In this document: one piece after another, positions 52,398 through 61,885 of the stretch
Layout: the number at the start of each line of letters is the position of its first letter
Position numbering within the stretch: the stretch's first letter is position 1
Source: Mycobacterium montefiorense
Lineage (GTDB): Bacteria; Actinomycetota; Actinomycetes; Mycobacteriales; Mycobacteriaceae
Length of the DNA stretch: 64,000 bases
Direction of reading: 5' to 3'
Assembly: GCF_003112775.1 (NCBI RefSeq)
Contig: NZ_BFCH01000009.1
Span: forward strand, 62,001 to 126,000
The notes under the pieces: model-generated
Told to the model about the DNA's origin: nothing
Seen by the model: the letters and a program-made list of their open reading frames with translations, nothing else
Databases searched by the model: none
Made by a program: the position numbers and the translations under genes

Positions 52398-53270
52398 CTA
52401 TAACCAGACTCCCTCAATTTCTCGGCGGCTGACGAACTCGCGACGCGACCCGGTGAGCGGGTCGTCGAACTCGAGGCGCTGGGCAAGCAATCGCAGCGGA
52501 GTGCTGAAGTCACCGGCTGGCACATCAATAATGTTGGGGTATAACGGATCTCCGATGATCGGCAGCCCCAGTGATGCCATCTGCACCCGCAATTGGTGGG
52601 TGCGCCCGGTGCGCGGGGTGAGCCGGTAGTAGCCGTGCGGCGACAACAATTCCACCAGCGTCTCCGCATTGGGCTCTCCGGGCTCGCAACCAGCCTGTAA
52701 GTGGCCGCGGCGCTTGATGATTCGGCTTGTAACCACGCGCGGCAACTGGCACGCCGGGTCGACCGCCGCATGGGCCAGGTAGGTCTTGTGTACCAAACCA
52801 CGGGCAAACAGCATCTGATATGCGCCGCGGAGCTCGCGCCGGGCGGTGAACAGCAACACCCCCGCGGTCAGCCGGTCCAGCCGGTGGGCCGGGCTCAGCT
52901 CGGGCAACCCCAGCTCGTTGCGCAGCCGCACCAGCGCGGTCTGCGCGACGTGGCTGCCCCTGGGCATGGTCGCCAGAAAGTGCGGCTTGTCGACCACCAC
53001 GATGTCGTCGTCGCGGTACAGCACCGGGATATCGAACGGCACCGGAACTTCATTCGGCAGGTCGCGGTAGAGGTAGACGCTGGCGCCGGCGGGCAGCACG
53101 GTCGCCGCGTCGATCACCGCACCGTCGGAGTCGACGACCTCCCCGGCCAGCACCTTGGCGCGGGCCTGTTCGCCAAACCGTGCAGTCAGCTCGGCCAGCA
53201 CTGCCCCGCCATGCAGCCGGACCCGCGCGGGTCCCAATCCGTCGCGCACCGGCAGCGGGGCGGGTCTCAA
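52398..53270 (-). CDS. RluA-family pseudouridine synthase (Rv3300c-like)
   Basis: Converts uridine to pseudouridine in rRNA or tRNA. 290 residues; catalytic Asp in HRLDRLTAGVLLF, YLAHA and TGRTHQLRVQMASLGLPIIGDPLYP are the family signatures. An N-terminal S4-like part is seen in the first 70 residues. It overlaps glpD2 by 4 bases; in H37Rv phoY1 (Rv3301c) separates these genes. Confidence 0.9.
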   Translation of the reverse strand: MRPAPLPVRDGLGPARVRLHGGAVLAELTARFGEQARAKVLAGEVVDSDGAVIDAATVLPAGASVYLYRDLPNEVPVPFDIPVLYRDDDIVVVDKPHFLATMPRGSHVAQTALVRLRNELGLPELSPAHRLDRLTAGVLLFTARRELRGAYQMLFARGLVHKTYLAHAAVDPACQLPRVVTSRIIKRRGHLQAGCEPGEPNAETLVELLSPHGYYRLTPRTGRTHQLRVQMASLGLPIIGDPLYPNIIDVPAGDFSTPLRLLAQRLEFDDPLTGSRREFVSRREIEGVWL

Positions 53271-54991
53271 TTGAGCGGGACCGGCTCGAGGATCTCGGCG
53301 CGCGCTTCGGGCGCGCTGGCCCGCAACTCGTCGGCCGACACGTCGTCGGGCTGGGCCTGCGACAGGATCTCGGCCTCCACCCGTGCGTTGTAGTTGGCGA
53401 CCTCACGGTTGACGTCCGCGGCGCTCCACCCGAGCACGGAAGCGACCAGCTCGGCGACCTCGCGGGCACAGTCCACGCCTCGGTGCGGGTATTCGATGGA
53501 GATCCGCATCCGGCGGGCCAGGATGTCCTCGAGGTGCAGGGCACCCTCGGCGGTCGCGGCGTAGAGGGCTTCCACCAACAAGTAGCCCGGCGCCTCCTTG
53601 ATCGGGCTGAGCAGCTCGGGATGATCGGCAGCCAGCGCCAGCACCTCGTCCATCTGCGAGCCATACCGATCCAGCAGGTGACGCACCCGGTACGGATGCA
53701 GGCCCACGAGTTCGCCGACATGTTCAATCTGATTGATCAGGGCGAAGTAGCCGTCGGCGCCGAGCAGGCTCACCTTCTCGGTGATCGACGGCGCGACCCG
53801 GGCCGGCACGAACTGCACCGCGGTGTCGATCGCGTCGGCGGCCATCACCCGATAGGTGGTGTATTTGCCGCCGGCGATAGCGACCAGGCCGGGTGCGGGC
53901 ACTGCGACGGCGTGCTCGCGAGAGAGCTTGGAAGTCTCCTCACTCTCCCCGGCCAGCAGCGGACGCAACCCCGCGTACACCCCATCGATGTCGGCATGCG
54001 TCAACGGAGTGGCCAGCACGGTGTTGACGGTGGACAGGATGTAGTCGATGTCGGCCTTGGTGGCGGCCGGGTGGGCCAGGTCCAGATTCCAGTCCGTGTC
54101 GGTGGTTCCGATGATCCAGTGGCTGCCCCACGGAATGATGAACATCACCGACTGCTCGGTCCGCAGGATGATGGCGGCGTCGCTGACGATCCGGTCGCGC
54201 GGCACCACCACGTGTACGCCCTTGGACGCGCGCACCTGAAATCGCCCGCGCTGCTTGGACAGCGCCTGGATCTCGTCGGTCCACACCCCGGTCGCGTTGA
54301 CCACGACATGACCGCGAACCTCGGTGACCGAGCCGTCCTCGGAGTCACGGACGCGCACCCCGATCACCCGGTCGCCTTCGCGCAGCAGCGCGACCGCCTG
54401 GGTGGAGCACCGCACGACCGCGCCGTAGTGCGCGGCGGTGCGCGCGACCGTCATCGTGTGCCTGGCGTCGTCCACGACGGTGTCATAGTAGCGGATCCCA
54501 CCGATCAGCGAGCTGCGCTTGAGGCCCGGGCTCAGCCGCAGCGCACCGGCGCGAGTCAAATGTTTCTGCGCGGGAACCGATTTCGCGCCGCCAAGGCTGT
54601 CGTAGAGGAAGATGCCCGCCGCCATGTAGGGACGCTCCCACCACCGATGCGTCAGCGGGAACAGGAACGGCAGCGGCTTGACCAGATGCGGCGCCAGCGT
54701 GGTCAGCGACAGCTCGCGCTCATAGAGCGCTTCACGCACCAAACCGAACTCGAGCTGCTCGAGGTAGCGCAGCCCGCCGTGGAACATCTTCGACGAGCGG
54801 CTAGACGTCCCCGAGGCGAAGTCACGCGCCTCGATCAGCGCGACCTTGAGCCCGCGGGTGGCGGCGTCAAGCGCGCACCCGGAGCCCACCACGCCGCCGC
54901 CGATGACGACGACGTCGAACTGTTCGGCTCCGAGTTGCTGCCAGGCCGCCGCGCGTTGCTGCGGGCCCAACATGGACAACGGGTCACTCAC
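53267..54991 (-). CDS. glpD2: Glycerol-3-phosphate dehydrogenase GlpD2
   Basis: Membrane-associated FAD enzyme oxidising sn-glycerol-3-phosphate to DHAP with electron delivery to quinone. 574 residues: FAD loop VVVIGGGVVGSGCALDAATRGL, RSSKMFHGGLRYLEQ, and a C-terminal DAO_C domain. ATG 54991 lies 78 bases before lpdA ends on the same strand. Length near Rv3302c (585). Confidence 0.94.
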   Translation of the reverse strand: MSDPLSMLGPQQRAAAWQQLGAEQFDVVVIGGGVVGSGCALDAATRGLKVALIEARDFASGTSSRSSKMFHGGLRYLEQLEFGLVREALYERELSLTTLAPHLVKPLPFLFPLTHRWWERPYMAAGIFLYDSLGGAKSVPAQKHLTRAGALRLSPGLKRSSLIGGIRYYDTVVDDARHTMTVARTAAHYGAVVRCSTQAVALLREGDRVIGVRVRDSEDGSVTEVRGHVVVNATGVWTDEIQALSKQRGRFQVRASKGVHVVVPRDRIVSDAAIILRTEQSVMFIIPWGSHWIIGTTDTDWNLDLAHPAATKADIDYILSTVNTVLATPLTHADIDGVYAGLRPLLAGESEETSKLSREHAVAVPAPGLVAIAGGKYTTYRVMAADAIDTAVQFVPARVAPSITEKVSLLGADGYFALINQIEHVGELVGLHPYRVRHLLDRYGSQMDEVLALAADHPELLSPIKEAPGYLLVEALYAATAEGALHLEDILARRMRISIEYPHRGVDCAREVAELVASVLGWSAADVNREVANYNARVEAEILSQAQPDDVSADELRASAPEARAEILEPVPLN

Positions 54992-55069
54992 GGGAACGGA
55001 CTCCTGTCGGTTACTCGTCAGTAGAGGTGCTTCACCAAGGCTAGTTCGTCGGTCGGTTCCGGGTTGCGG

Positions 55070-56485
55070 TCAGTCCAGATCGTCGTGTGCCATCAGCCGG
55101 CGGGCAGCCTCGGTGATCGAACCCGACAACGACGGGTAGACGGCCAGCGTCTGGGCCAGCTCGTTGACGGTGATGCGGTTTTGCACGGCCACGGCGATCG
55201 GCAATATCAGCTCCGACGCGATCGGCGCCACCACCACGCCACCGATGACCACGCCGGTGGATTTGCGGCAGAAGACCTTGACGAAGCCCTGCTGCAGTCC
55301 GGACATCTTGGCGCGCGCGTTGGTCCGCAACGGCAACATGATGGTCCGGGCCGGCACCGAGCCGTCGTCGATCATCGTTTGCGGCACGCCGACGGCGGCG
55401 ATCTCGGGCCGGGTGAACACCGTCGCCGCCACCGTGCGTAGCCGGATCGGGCTGACACCCTCGCCCAGCGCGTGATACATCGCGATCCGGCCTTGCATGG
55501 CGGCGACGGACGCCAAAAGCAGCAAGCCGGTGCAGTCGCCGGCGGCGTAGATGCCGGCCACCGATGTCCGCGACACCCGGTCGACGGTCAGGTAGCCGCC
55601 GCGCCCCAGCTCGATGCCGACGCGTTCCAGGCCGAGGCCGCCGGTGTTGGGCACCGATCCGATGGTCATCAGCGCGTGGCTGCCCTCGACGGTGCGGCCG
55701 TCGGCCAGTGTGACCAGGACACCGTCCTGGGTGCGGGTGACCGATTGCGCGCGGGCGTTCTTGACCAGCTGGACGCCGCGTTCGGCGAAAGCCTCTTCCA
55801 GCACCAGCGCCGCGTCGGCGTCCTCGTAGGGCAGCACCCGGTCACGGCTGGCGACCACCGTCACCGGCACACCGAGCTCGGTGTAGGCGTGGACGAATTC
55901 GGCGCCGGTGACGCCGGAACCCACCACGATCAGGTGCTCGGGCAGGGCCTGCAGGTCGTAGAGCTGCCGCCAGGTCAGGATCCGCTCGCCGTCGGGCTGG
56001 GCCGACGGCAGCACCCGCGGGCTCGCGCCGGTGGCGACCAGCACCACGTCGGCGTCGTGCTCGGTGACCGTCCCGTCCGCGGCGGTCGCCCTGATGCGGT
56101 GCCGGGCCAGGCCGGGTGTGGAGTCGACCAACTCGCCCCGGCCCGCGACCACCCGCACGCCCTCAGCCAGCAGCTGAGCGGTGATATCGGCCGACTGCTC
56201 GGCAGCCAGCGCCTTGACCCGTTTGTGGATCTGCGGCAGCGAGATTTTGGCGTCGTCGATGTCGATGTCGAAGCCCAGCCGCGGTGCGCGGCGCAGTTCG
56301 GTGCGCAGCCAGGTCGAGGCGATGAACGTTTTGGACGGCACGCAATCGTTCAGCACAGCCGCCCCGCCGATGCCTTCGGAGTCGATGACGGTGACGTCGG
56401 TGGAATTGGGGTGCGACGTGGCGGCCACCAGCGCGGCTTCGTAACCGGCCGGGCCTCCACCGAGGATCACGATGCGGGTCACCAC
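55070..56485 (-). CDS. lpdA: NAD(P)H quinone reductase LpdA (Rv3303c-like flavoprotein)
   Basis: Flavoprotein of the disulfide reductase superfamily. 471 residues: FAD motif GGGPAGYEAAL, NAD(P) motif VGSGVTGAEFVHAY, and FAD motif IYAAGDCTG. The redox site reads GGAAVLNDCVPSK, with only one of the usual CxxxxC cysteines, so it cannot be a lipoamide dehydrogenase; the M. tuberculosis protein was shown to reduce quinones. GTG 56485 is the start. Divergent from the cyclotransferase gene. Confidence 0.93.
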   Translation of the reverse strand: MVTRIVILGGGPAGYEAALVAATSHPNSTDVTVIDSEGIGGAAVLNDCVPSKTFIASTWLRTELRRAPRLGFDIDIDDAKISLPQIHKRVKALAAEQSADITAQLLAEGVRVVAGRGELVDSTPGLARHRIRATAADGTVTEHDADVVLVATGASPRVLPSAQPDGERILTWRQLYDLQALPEHLIVVGSGVTGAEFVHAYTELGVPVTVVASRDRVLPYEDADAALVLEEAFAERGVQLVKNARAQSVTRTQDGVLVTLADGRTVEGSHALMTIGSVPNTGGLGLERVGIELGRGGYLTVDRVSRTSVAGIYAAGDCTGLLLLASVAAMQGRIAMYHALGEGVSPIRLRTVAATVFTRPEIAAVGVPQTMIDDGSVPARTIMLPLRTNARAKMSGLQQGFVKVFCRKSTGVVIGGVVVAPIASELILPIAVAVQNRITVNELAQTLAVYPSLSGSITEAARRLMAHDDLD

Positions 56486-56571
56486 AGCCCTAACCTATCC
56501 AAACCTGTCCAAGAACCCGCCAGACGGTCGGATGAATACCGAGTGCGCGTCGGCCGTTTAAGCTTTCACCC

Positions 56572-57051
56572 GTGCCGCTCTACGCCGCCTACGGGTCGAA
56601 CATGCATCCCGAGCAGATGCAGCAGCGTGCACCCCACTCGCCGATGGCCGGAACGGGCTGGTTGCACGGGTGGCGGCTGACCTTCGGCGGCGAAGACATC
56701 AGCTGGGAAGGCGCGCTGGCCACCGTCGTCGAGGATCCCGATTCCAAGGTGTTCGTCGTGCTCTACGACATGACATCGGCCGACGAGATGAGCCTGGATC
56801 GGTGGGAGGGCTCCGAGTTCGGCATCCATAAAAAGATCAGATGCCGGGTGGAGCGCCTGTCCTCGGACACCACCACCGACCCGGCGCTGGCGTGGCTCTA
56901 CGTGCTCGACGCCTGGGAGGGCGGGCTGCCGTCGGCGCGCTACCTGGGCGTCATGGCCGATGCCGCCGAAATCGCCGGCGCGCCAGGAGAATACGTGCAC
57001 GACCTGCGGACACGGCCGGCCAGCAACATCGGACCCGGGACGACAGCCTAA
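56572..57051 (+). CDS. Gamma-glutamylcyclotransferase-like protein (Rv3304-like)
   Basis: 159 residues with the GGCT/AIG2 fold: PLYAAYGSNMHPEQM opens the substrate-binding loop (YGSN), and SLDRWEG supplies the region of the catalytic Glu. Family members form 5-oxoproline from gamma-glutamyl compounds; the substrate here is not known. GTG 56572. It touches the following esterase gene (stop then GTG), suggesting an operon. Confidence 0.85.
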   Translation: MPLYAAYGSNMHPEQMQQRAPHSPMAGTGWLHGWRLTFGGEDISWEGALATVVEDPDSKVFVVLYDMTSADEMSLDRWEGSEFGIHKKIRCRVERLSSDTTTDPALAWLYVLDAWEGGLPSARYLGVMADAAEIAGAPGEYVHDLRTRPASNIGPGTTA

Positions 57052-57954
57052 GTGTCGATTCTGTCCCACCCGGTGGTCGCCGACATGGTGGCGCGTTTGT
57101 TCGACGTCGTGGTCAACCCGGCTCCCAGCGCTGCCGTGCGCTTCCCCGAAGTGCAGGGACGAACCTCGAGAGCCAGCATCCCCACCCGGCACGGCGCGGT
57201 ATCCGCAACCGTCTACCGCCCGGCGGCCGACACGCCGCGCCCGGCCGTCTACGTCAATGTGCACGGCGGCGGATTCGTGGTCGGACACCCAGAGCAAGAC
57301 GATCCGTGGTGCCGTTACCTGGCCGCGCACGCGAACGTGGTGGTGATCAACCCCGACTATGTGCTGGCGCCGCGTCACCGCTTTCCCGCGGCAGCACATC
57401 AGATCTACGACATCGTGTGCTGGGCGGCCGACCCTGACCGCGATTGGGACGGCCGGCGGCTGTGCGTCGGTGGCCAAAGCGCGGGCGGCTATCTCAGCGC
57501 CGCGGCGGCCCGGCTCTCGTTGGAGAATCGCGGCCCCCGCATCGCGCTGCAGATGCTGCACTACCCGCCCCTGGACCTCGTCACGCCCGCCCGCGACAAA
57601 TCGTCCACGGCAGGCTCGCGAGCGGTCATGAAGCCGTGGATGAGCGAGGTCTTCGACACCGCCTACATACCCGACCCGGCACAGCGTCGCGACCGCCTGG
57701 CCTCTCCTGCGTGGGGCGATAACGCCGACCGAATCGCCGGCATCGCGCCCGCACTGGTCGTAGCGGCCGAACACGATCGACTTCGCGACGAAGCCCGCGG
57801 ATACGCCGAAAAGCTCGACGCCGCTGCGGCATTGGCGGAGTACTACGAGGTGGCCGGTGTCGACCACGGCTACAACATCATCAGCGAAGCCGCCGACGTG
57901 ACGCGCCGGAGCTATGCCCACATCGCCGAGCACGTGGCACGCGCCACGAACTGA
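57052..57954 (+). CDS. Alpha/beta hydrolase, hormone-sensitive lipase (HSL) family
   Basis: A 300-residue esterase with the HSL oxyanion motif HGGGFVVG, nucleophile Ser in GQSAGGY, catalytic Asp in AAEHDRLRDE and His in VDHGYN. Likely hydrolyses short-chain esters or lipids; no signal peptide, so cytoplasmic. GTG 57052 follows the stop at 57051 directly. I do not recall this gene between Rv3304 and amiA1 in H37Rv. It is 3 bases from the convergent amidohydrolase gene. Confidence 0.9.
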   Translation: MSILSHPVVADMVARLFDVVVNPAPSAAVRFPEVQGRTSRASIPTRHGAVSATVYRPAADTPRPAVYVNVHGGGFVVGHPEQDDPWCRYLAAHANVVVINPDYVLAPRHRFPAAAHQIYDIVCWAADPDRDWDGRRLCVGGQSAGGYLSAAAARLSLENRGPRIALQMLHYPPLDLVTPARDKSSTAGSRAVMKPWMSEVFDTAYIPDPAQRRDRLASPAWGDNADRIAGIAPALVVAAEHDRLRDEARGYAEKLDAAAALAEYYEVAGVDHGYNIISEAADVTRRSYAHIAEHVARATN

Positions 57955-57957
57955 GTC

Positions 57958-59130
57958 TTAAGAGAAGACAGCCGACTGCTCGATGATGTTGACCATCACC
58001 CGCAGTCCGACACCCAGCGCGCGCTCGTCGAGATCGAAATTCGGCTGGTGCAGGTCCAGCTGCGGGCCTTCGCCCGGCCACACCCCTAACCGTGCCATCG
58101 CGCCGGGAACCTCCTCCAGGTACCAGGAGAAGTCCTCGCCGCCACCGGACTGCCGGGTGTCAGCCAGCGCATCGGGGCCGACGCCCTCGATCGCGTGGGT
58201 CAGGATGCGGGTGGAGACCTCCTCGTTGACCACCGGGGGCACGCCGCGCCGGTATTGCATCGTGTGTTCGATGCCCAGCGGCGACAGCAGCGCTTCGGTG
58301 GCCTGACGAATGATCTCCTCGAGCTCGAGCCAGGTGTGCCGACTGGCGGTACGCACCGTGCCCGACAACTGGCCGCTCTGCGGGATCGCGTTGGCGGCCA
58401 CGCCGGCGTTGACCGCACCCCACACCAGAACGGTGCCGTTGCGTGGGTCCAGGCGCCGGGACAGCACTCCGGGCACCCCGGTGATCAGCGTGCCGAGGCC
58501 GTAGACCAGGTCGCTGGTCAGGTGTGGCCGCGACGTGTGCCCGCCCGGCGAATACAGCGTGATGTGAATGTGGTCGGCCGCCGACGTGATCGGGCCCTGC
58601 CGGACCGCGACCTTGCCGACCTCCAGCCGGGGGTCGCAATGCAGCGCGAAGATCCGGGACACCCCGGTCAGCGCCCCGGCGGCGATGGCGTCGATCGCGC
58701 CGCCGGGCATCAGCTCTTCGGCGGCCTGAAAAATCAGTCGCACCCCGACCGGCAGTTCGGGCACCGATGCCAACACCTGAGCGGCGCCCAGCAGGATCGC
58801 GGTGTGCGCGTCATGTCCGCAGGCGTGCGCGACGTTCGGCATGGTCGAGGCATAGGGCGCATCGGTTCGCTCGGCCATCGGCAGCGCGTCCATGTCGGCC
58901 CGCAGCGCGATCCTGGGCTGGTGCTCGGGGCCGAAATCGCAAGTCAGCCCGGTACCGCCGGGCAGCACCTTGGGGTTCAGGCCCGCATCGGCCAGCCGCT
59001 CGGCGACGAACTGTGTGGTGGCGTATTCCTGACGGCCCAACTCCGGATAGCGGTGGATGTGCCGGCGCCACTCGACCATGTCGTCGTAGTGGGCGGCCAG
59101 CCACGATTCAGCCGTGTCGATCAGGCTCAT
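57958..59130 (-). CDS. amiA1: M20-family amidohydrolase AmiA1
   Basis: Zinc-dependent peptidase/amidohydrolase (M20D). 390 residues: HRYPELGRQEYATTQFV, HACGHDAHTAILLGAA with the zinc ligands, and ILHAxx-like AAEELMPGGAIDAI with the catalytic Glu. GGGEDFSWYLEEVPG is the C-terminal zinc site. Substrate unknown, possibly N-acyl amino acids. It overlaps amiB1 by 4 bases and matches Rv3305c. Confidence 0.93.
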   Translation of the reverse strand: MSLIDTAESWLAAHYDDMVEWRRHIHRYPELGRQEYATTQFVAERLADAGLNPKVLPGGTGLTCDFGPEHQPRIALRADMDALPMAERTDAPYASTMPNVAHACGHDAHTAILLGAAQVLASVPELPVGVRLIFQAAEELMPGGAIDAIAAGALTGVSRIFALHCDPRLEVGKVAVRQGPITSAADHIHITLYSPGGHTSRPHLTSDLVYGLGTLITGVPGVLSRRLDPRNGTVLVWGAVNAGVAANAIPQSGQLSGTVRTASRHTWLELEEIIRQATEALLSPLGIEHTMQYRRGVPPVVNEEVSTRILTHAIEGVGPDALADTRQSGGGEDFSWYLEEVPGAMARLGVWPGEGPQLDLHQPNFDLDERALGVGLRVMVNIIEQSAVFS

Positions 59131-60311
59131 CTGCCGGCCCGACGTTGCACCCCGGCCAGCACCCGGTCCCGTTCGGCACCGTCCTGGGCGAGCTGGACAA
59201 CCGTGCGCGCCAGCATGACCGCGCCCTCGACCACTGCGCGGTCGGCACTCGGTCCGGCGGCGGCTGCGGCAAAGGCGCGCTGATGCACGGTGGCGCCACC
59301 GGCGTCGACACCGATCACCGGGTGGATGCCCGGCAGCACGTGCGTGACGTTGCCCATATCGGTGCTGCCCATCGGCAGCGCCTTCTCGTGTTCGGGCGCC
59401 ACCGGCTCACGCCCGAGTCGGCGCATCTCCGCCCGACAAGCTTCAGCCAGCCATTCGTCCGGCATCAGCTCCGCGTATGCCGGTGACGGCGTCGCGATTT
59501 CGTATTCGCAGCCGGTGGCCAACGCGCCTGCGGCAAAACACGCAAACATCCTGCCCTCCAGCTCTCGCAGCGAATCCAGCTCGACCGCGCGCATCGCGTA
59601 CTGCAGCGCCGCGTTACCGGGGATCACGTTGACCGCCTGCCCGCCGTTGGTGACGATCCCGTGGACCAGCTGCCCCGGCGCCAGTTGCTGGCGCAGTAAG
59701 CCGATGGCGACCTGCGCGACGGTGACGGCGTCGGCGGCGTTGACACCCAGATACGGGGCGACCGCGGCATGCGATTCCTTGCCGCGATAGTCGACGGTCA
59801 CTTCGGACAAGGCCAGCGAGCGAGCGGCGGCGATGTCGGTGGGCCCGGGATGCAGCATCACGGCGGCCGCGACGTCGTCGAAGATCCCGGCCTCCAGCAG
59901 CAGCGCCTTGCCGCCGCCGGCCTCCTCGGCGGGGGTACCGATCAGGGCCACGGTCAGACCGAGCTCGTCGGCCACCTCGGCGAGCGCCAGCGCGGTTCCG
60001 ACCGCCGACGCCGCGATGATGTTGTGGCCGCAGGCATGTCCGATTCCGGGCAGCGCGTCGTATTCGGCGCAGACCCCGATGACCAGCGGTCCGCTGCCGA
60101 AGTCGGCGCGAAAGGCGGTGTCCAGACCGCCCGCGGCTCCGGTTAGCTCGAAGCCACGCTCGGCAACCAGAGCCTGCGTTTTGGCACAGCTGCGATGCTC
60201 GGCGAAGGCCAGCTCAGGCTCGGCGTGGATTGCGTGCGACAGCTCGACTAGATCGACGCCACGACGCCGCACCGCGTCCTCGACGCTGTCCAATGCGGTG
60301 TTTGTGGGCAT
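59127..60311 (-). CDS. amiB1: M20-family amidohydrolase AmiB1
   Basis: Paralogue of AmiA1, 394 residues: [32 protein letters not shown], and [18 protein letters not shown]. The C-terminal [17 protein letters not shown] differs from AmiA1, suggesting another substrate. First gene of the pair; its ATG lies 50 bases from the end of the cutinase gene. Matches Rv3306c. Confidence 0.92.
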   Translation of the reverse strand: MPTNTALDSVEDAVRRRGVDLVELSHAIHAEPELAFAEHRSCAKTQALVAERGFELTGAAGGLDTAFRADFGSGPLVIGVCAEYDALPGIGHACGHNIIAASAVGTALALAEVADELGLTVALIGTPAEEAGGGKALLLEAGIFDDVAAAVMLHPGPTDIAAARSLALSEVTVDYRGKESHAAVAPYLGVNAADAVTVAQVAIGLLRQQLAPGQLVHGIVTNGGQAVNVIPGNAALQYAMRAVELDSLRELEGRMFACFAAGALATGCEYEIATPSPAYAELMPDEWLAEACRAEMRRLGREPVAPEHEKALPMGSTDMGNVTHVLPGIHPVIGVDAGGATVHQRAFAAAAAGPSADRAVVEGAVMLARTVVQLAQDGAERDRVLAGVQRRAGR

Positions 60312-60361
60312 CCTCGCAGTATCTCATCGACCGAAGCCGCGGCCGACCGCCCCGGCAGGGG

Positions 60362-61024
60362 CTACACCCGTCCGGCGATGAAGCTCGCCGCCTGGCCCGG
60401 GTAAGGCGGTACCGAATAGTCGTGGTGGGCCTCGCGGTCGCGACCGCCGACGACGCAGACCGGGTCACCGGGGCTGCACAGGTCGATGGCGCGGCCGGCG
60501 AACTGCCCCGCGGTCGAGAGCGGGGTGTTGAACCGGTTGCCGGGATTGCCGAACACGGCGACCGCCCTGATCTTGCTGGCCAGGCCCGGGTCCAGCGCGG
60601 GAGCCGACCCGAACTCGCCGATGGTGTTGCCCAGCGGCGGCACTCCCGCGAGCATCGAGACCGCGCCGGCGCCCTGCGAGAAGCCGCCGAGGATCAGGTG
60701 GGTGCCCGGGCACTGGTCGACCATCGCCGCGATGTGATCGCGGGCGTCGTTGGCGCCGTCGCCGGTCTGCAGAAAGTTGTAGCTGGCCGGATAGTTCACC
60801 GCGTAGTTATCGAAGTTGCGTCCGCCCAGGGCGGGCTGCAGGGCGGCGAACAACGCATCACCCACGGCGCCCAGCCCGGGCGGCTCGTTGGTACCGCGGG
60901 CAAAAATGAGTTGGACGTCGGGACAGTCGGCCCGTGCCGTCGGCGCCGGACCACCGGCGACCATGGCCACCGAGGCAGCGATTGCAATGACCAGGCCGGT
61001 AACCGGCCCCCTACCAAATCTCAT
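60362..61024 (-). CDS. Secreted cutinase-like (Culp) hydrolase
   Basis: About 220 residues with a signal peptide ([22 protein letters not shown]) and a mature cutinase domain: [18 protein letters not shown], nucleophile in [12 protein letters not shown], and Asp/His near CSPGDPVC and DYSVPPY. Four Cys fit two disulfides. Mycobacterial Culp proteins are esterases or phospholipases outside the membrane. ATG 61024 gives [10 protein letters not shown]; the open frame to 61150 overlaps deoD and is rejected. Not at this position in H37Rv. Confidence 0.88.
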   Translation of the reverse strand: MRFGRGPVTGLVIAIAASVAMVAGGPAPTARADCPDVQLIFARGTNEPPGLGAVGDALFAALQPALGGRNFDNYAVNYPASYNFLQTGDGANDARDHIAAMVDQCPGTHLILGGFSQGAGAVSMLAGVPPLGNTIGEFGSAPALDPGLASKIRAVAVFGNPGNRFNTPLSTAGQFAGRAIDLCSPGDPVCVVGGRDREAHHDYSVPPYPGQAASFIAGRV

Positions 61025-61040
61025 GCGGCAAATCCTGACA

Positions 61041-61046
61041 TATATA
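61041..61046 (+). promoter_or_regulatory. Probable -10 element for deoD
   Basis: TATATA ends 8 bases before ATG 61055 in a 30-base divergent gap with no ribosome site, so deoD mRNA is likely leaderless. Confidence 0.4.
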
Positions 61047-61054
61047 GCGAAGCT

Positions 61055-61873
61055 ATGCTCGCGCGTGTGGTCGACGTTGCATCCGAGGACTCTCAACTCG
61101 CGCAGCGCGCGGCAAATTCCATCCGCGAGCGCACCGGGGTAGCCGAGCACGACATCGCGATCGTTCTCGGCTCGGGATGGTCGCCGGCGTTAGCTGCGCT
61201 GGGCTCGGCCGACGCCGTGGTGCCCCAGGCCGACCTGCCCGGTTTCGCACCGCCCCGCGCGGTCGGCCATCCCGGTGAGCTGTTGTCGATGCGCATCGGT
61301 TCCCACCGGGTACTGGTGCTGGCCGGGCGCGTGCACGCCTATGAGGGCCATGACCTGAGCCACGTCGTGCACCCGGTCCGGGCGGCCTGCGCGGCCGGGG
61401 CCGGCATCGTCGTGCTGACCAACGCGGCGGGCGGACTGCGTACCGGCATGCGAGTCGGTGCGCCCGTGCTGATCAGCGACCACCTGAACCTGACCGCGCG
61501 TTCGCCATTGGTGGGCGCGCAGTTCGTGGATCTGACCGATGCCTACGCGCCGCGGCTGCGCGAGCTCGCCCGCCAGGCCGACCCCGAGCTGACCGAAGGC
61601 GTGTACGCGGGCCTGCCCGGGCCGCACTACGAAACGCCGGCCGAAATCCGGATGCTGCGGACGCTGGGCGCCGACCTGGTCGGCATGTCGACGGTGCACG
61701 AAACGATCGCCGCCCGCGCGGCCGGCGCCGAGGTGCTCGGCATTTCGCTGGTGACCAACCTGGCGGCCGGTATCACCGGCGCTCCGCTGAGCCATGCCGA
61801 GGTAGTGGCCGCCGGGGCCGCGTCGGCGTCCCGGATCGGCGCGCTTTTGGCCGACGTGATCGCCCGGATTTAG
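61055..61873 (+). CDS. deoD: Purine nucleoside phosphorylase DeoD
   Basis: Phosphorolyses purine nucleosides to the base and ribose-1-phosphate. About 272 residues: VVLGSGW (phosphate Ser), [17 protein letters not shown] and [25 protein letters not shown]. It is the trimeric (type II) PNP, as Rv3307. ATG 61055 or GTG 61067 may start it; an open frame back to 60230 lies antisense to the cutinase and is an artefact. The pmmB start is 12 bases after the stop, so ribose-1-P made here can be passed to the phosphomutase. Confidence 0.93.
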   Translation: MLARVVDVASEDSQLAQRAANSIRERTGVAEHDIAIVLGSGWSPALAALGSADAVVPQADLPGFAPPRAVGHPGELLSMRIGSHRVLVLAGRVHAYEGHDLSHVVHPVRAACAAGAGIVVLTNAAGGLRTGMRVGAPVLISDHLNLTARSPLVGAQFVDLTDAYAPRLRELARQADPELTEGVYAGLPGPHYETPAEIRMLRTLGADLVGMSTVHETIAARAAGAEVLGISLVTNLAAGITGAPLSHAEVVAAGAASASRIGALLADVIARI

Positions 61874-61885
61874 CACAATGGTCTT

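Noticed and set aside
53180..55024. 614-codon open frame opposite glpD2
   Set aside because: It is antisense to a well-supported gene, with no recognisable domain and a His/Arg/Gly-rich composition typical of the antisense of high-GC codons.
55472..56680. 402-codon open frame opposite lpdA
   Set aside because: Antisense of a conserved flavoprotein gene, crossing its start; no domain recognised.
58195..59283. 362-codon open frame opposite amiA1
   Set aside because: Antisense shadow of a conserved gene; composition is biased and no motif is seen.
60230..61054. Upstream extension of deoD to 547 codons
   Set aside because: The extra 275 codons are antisense to the cutinase gene and do not resemble any PNP; a -10 element lies just before ATG 61055.
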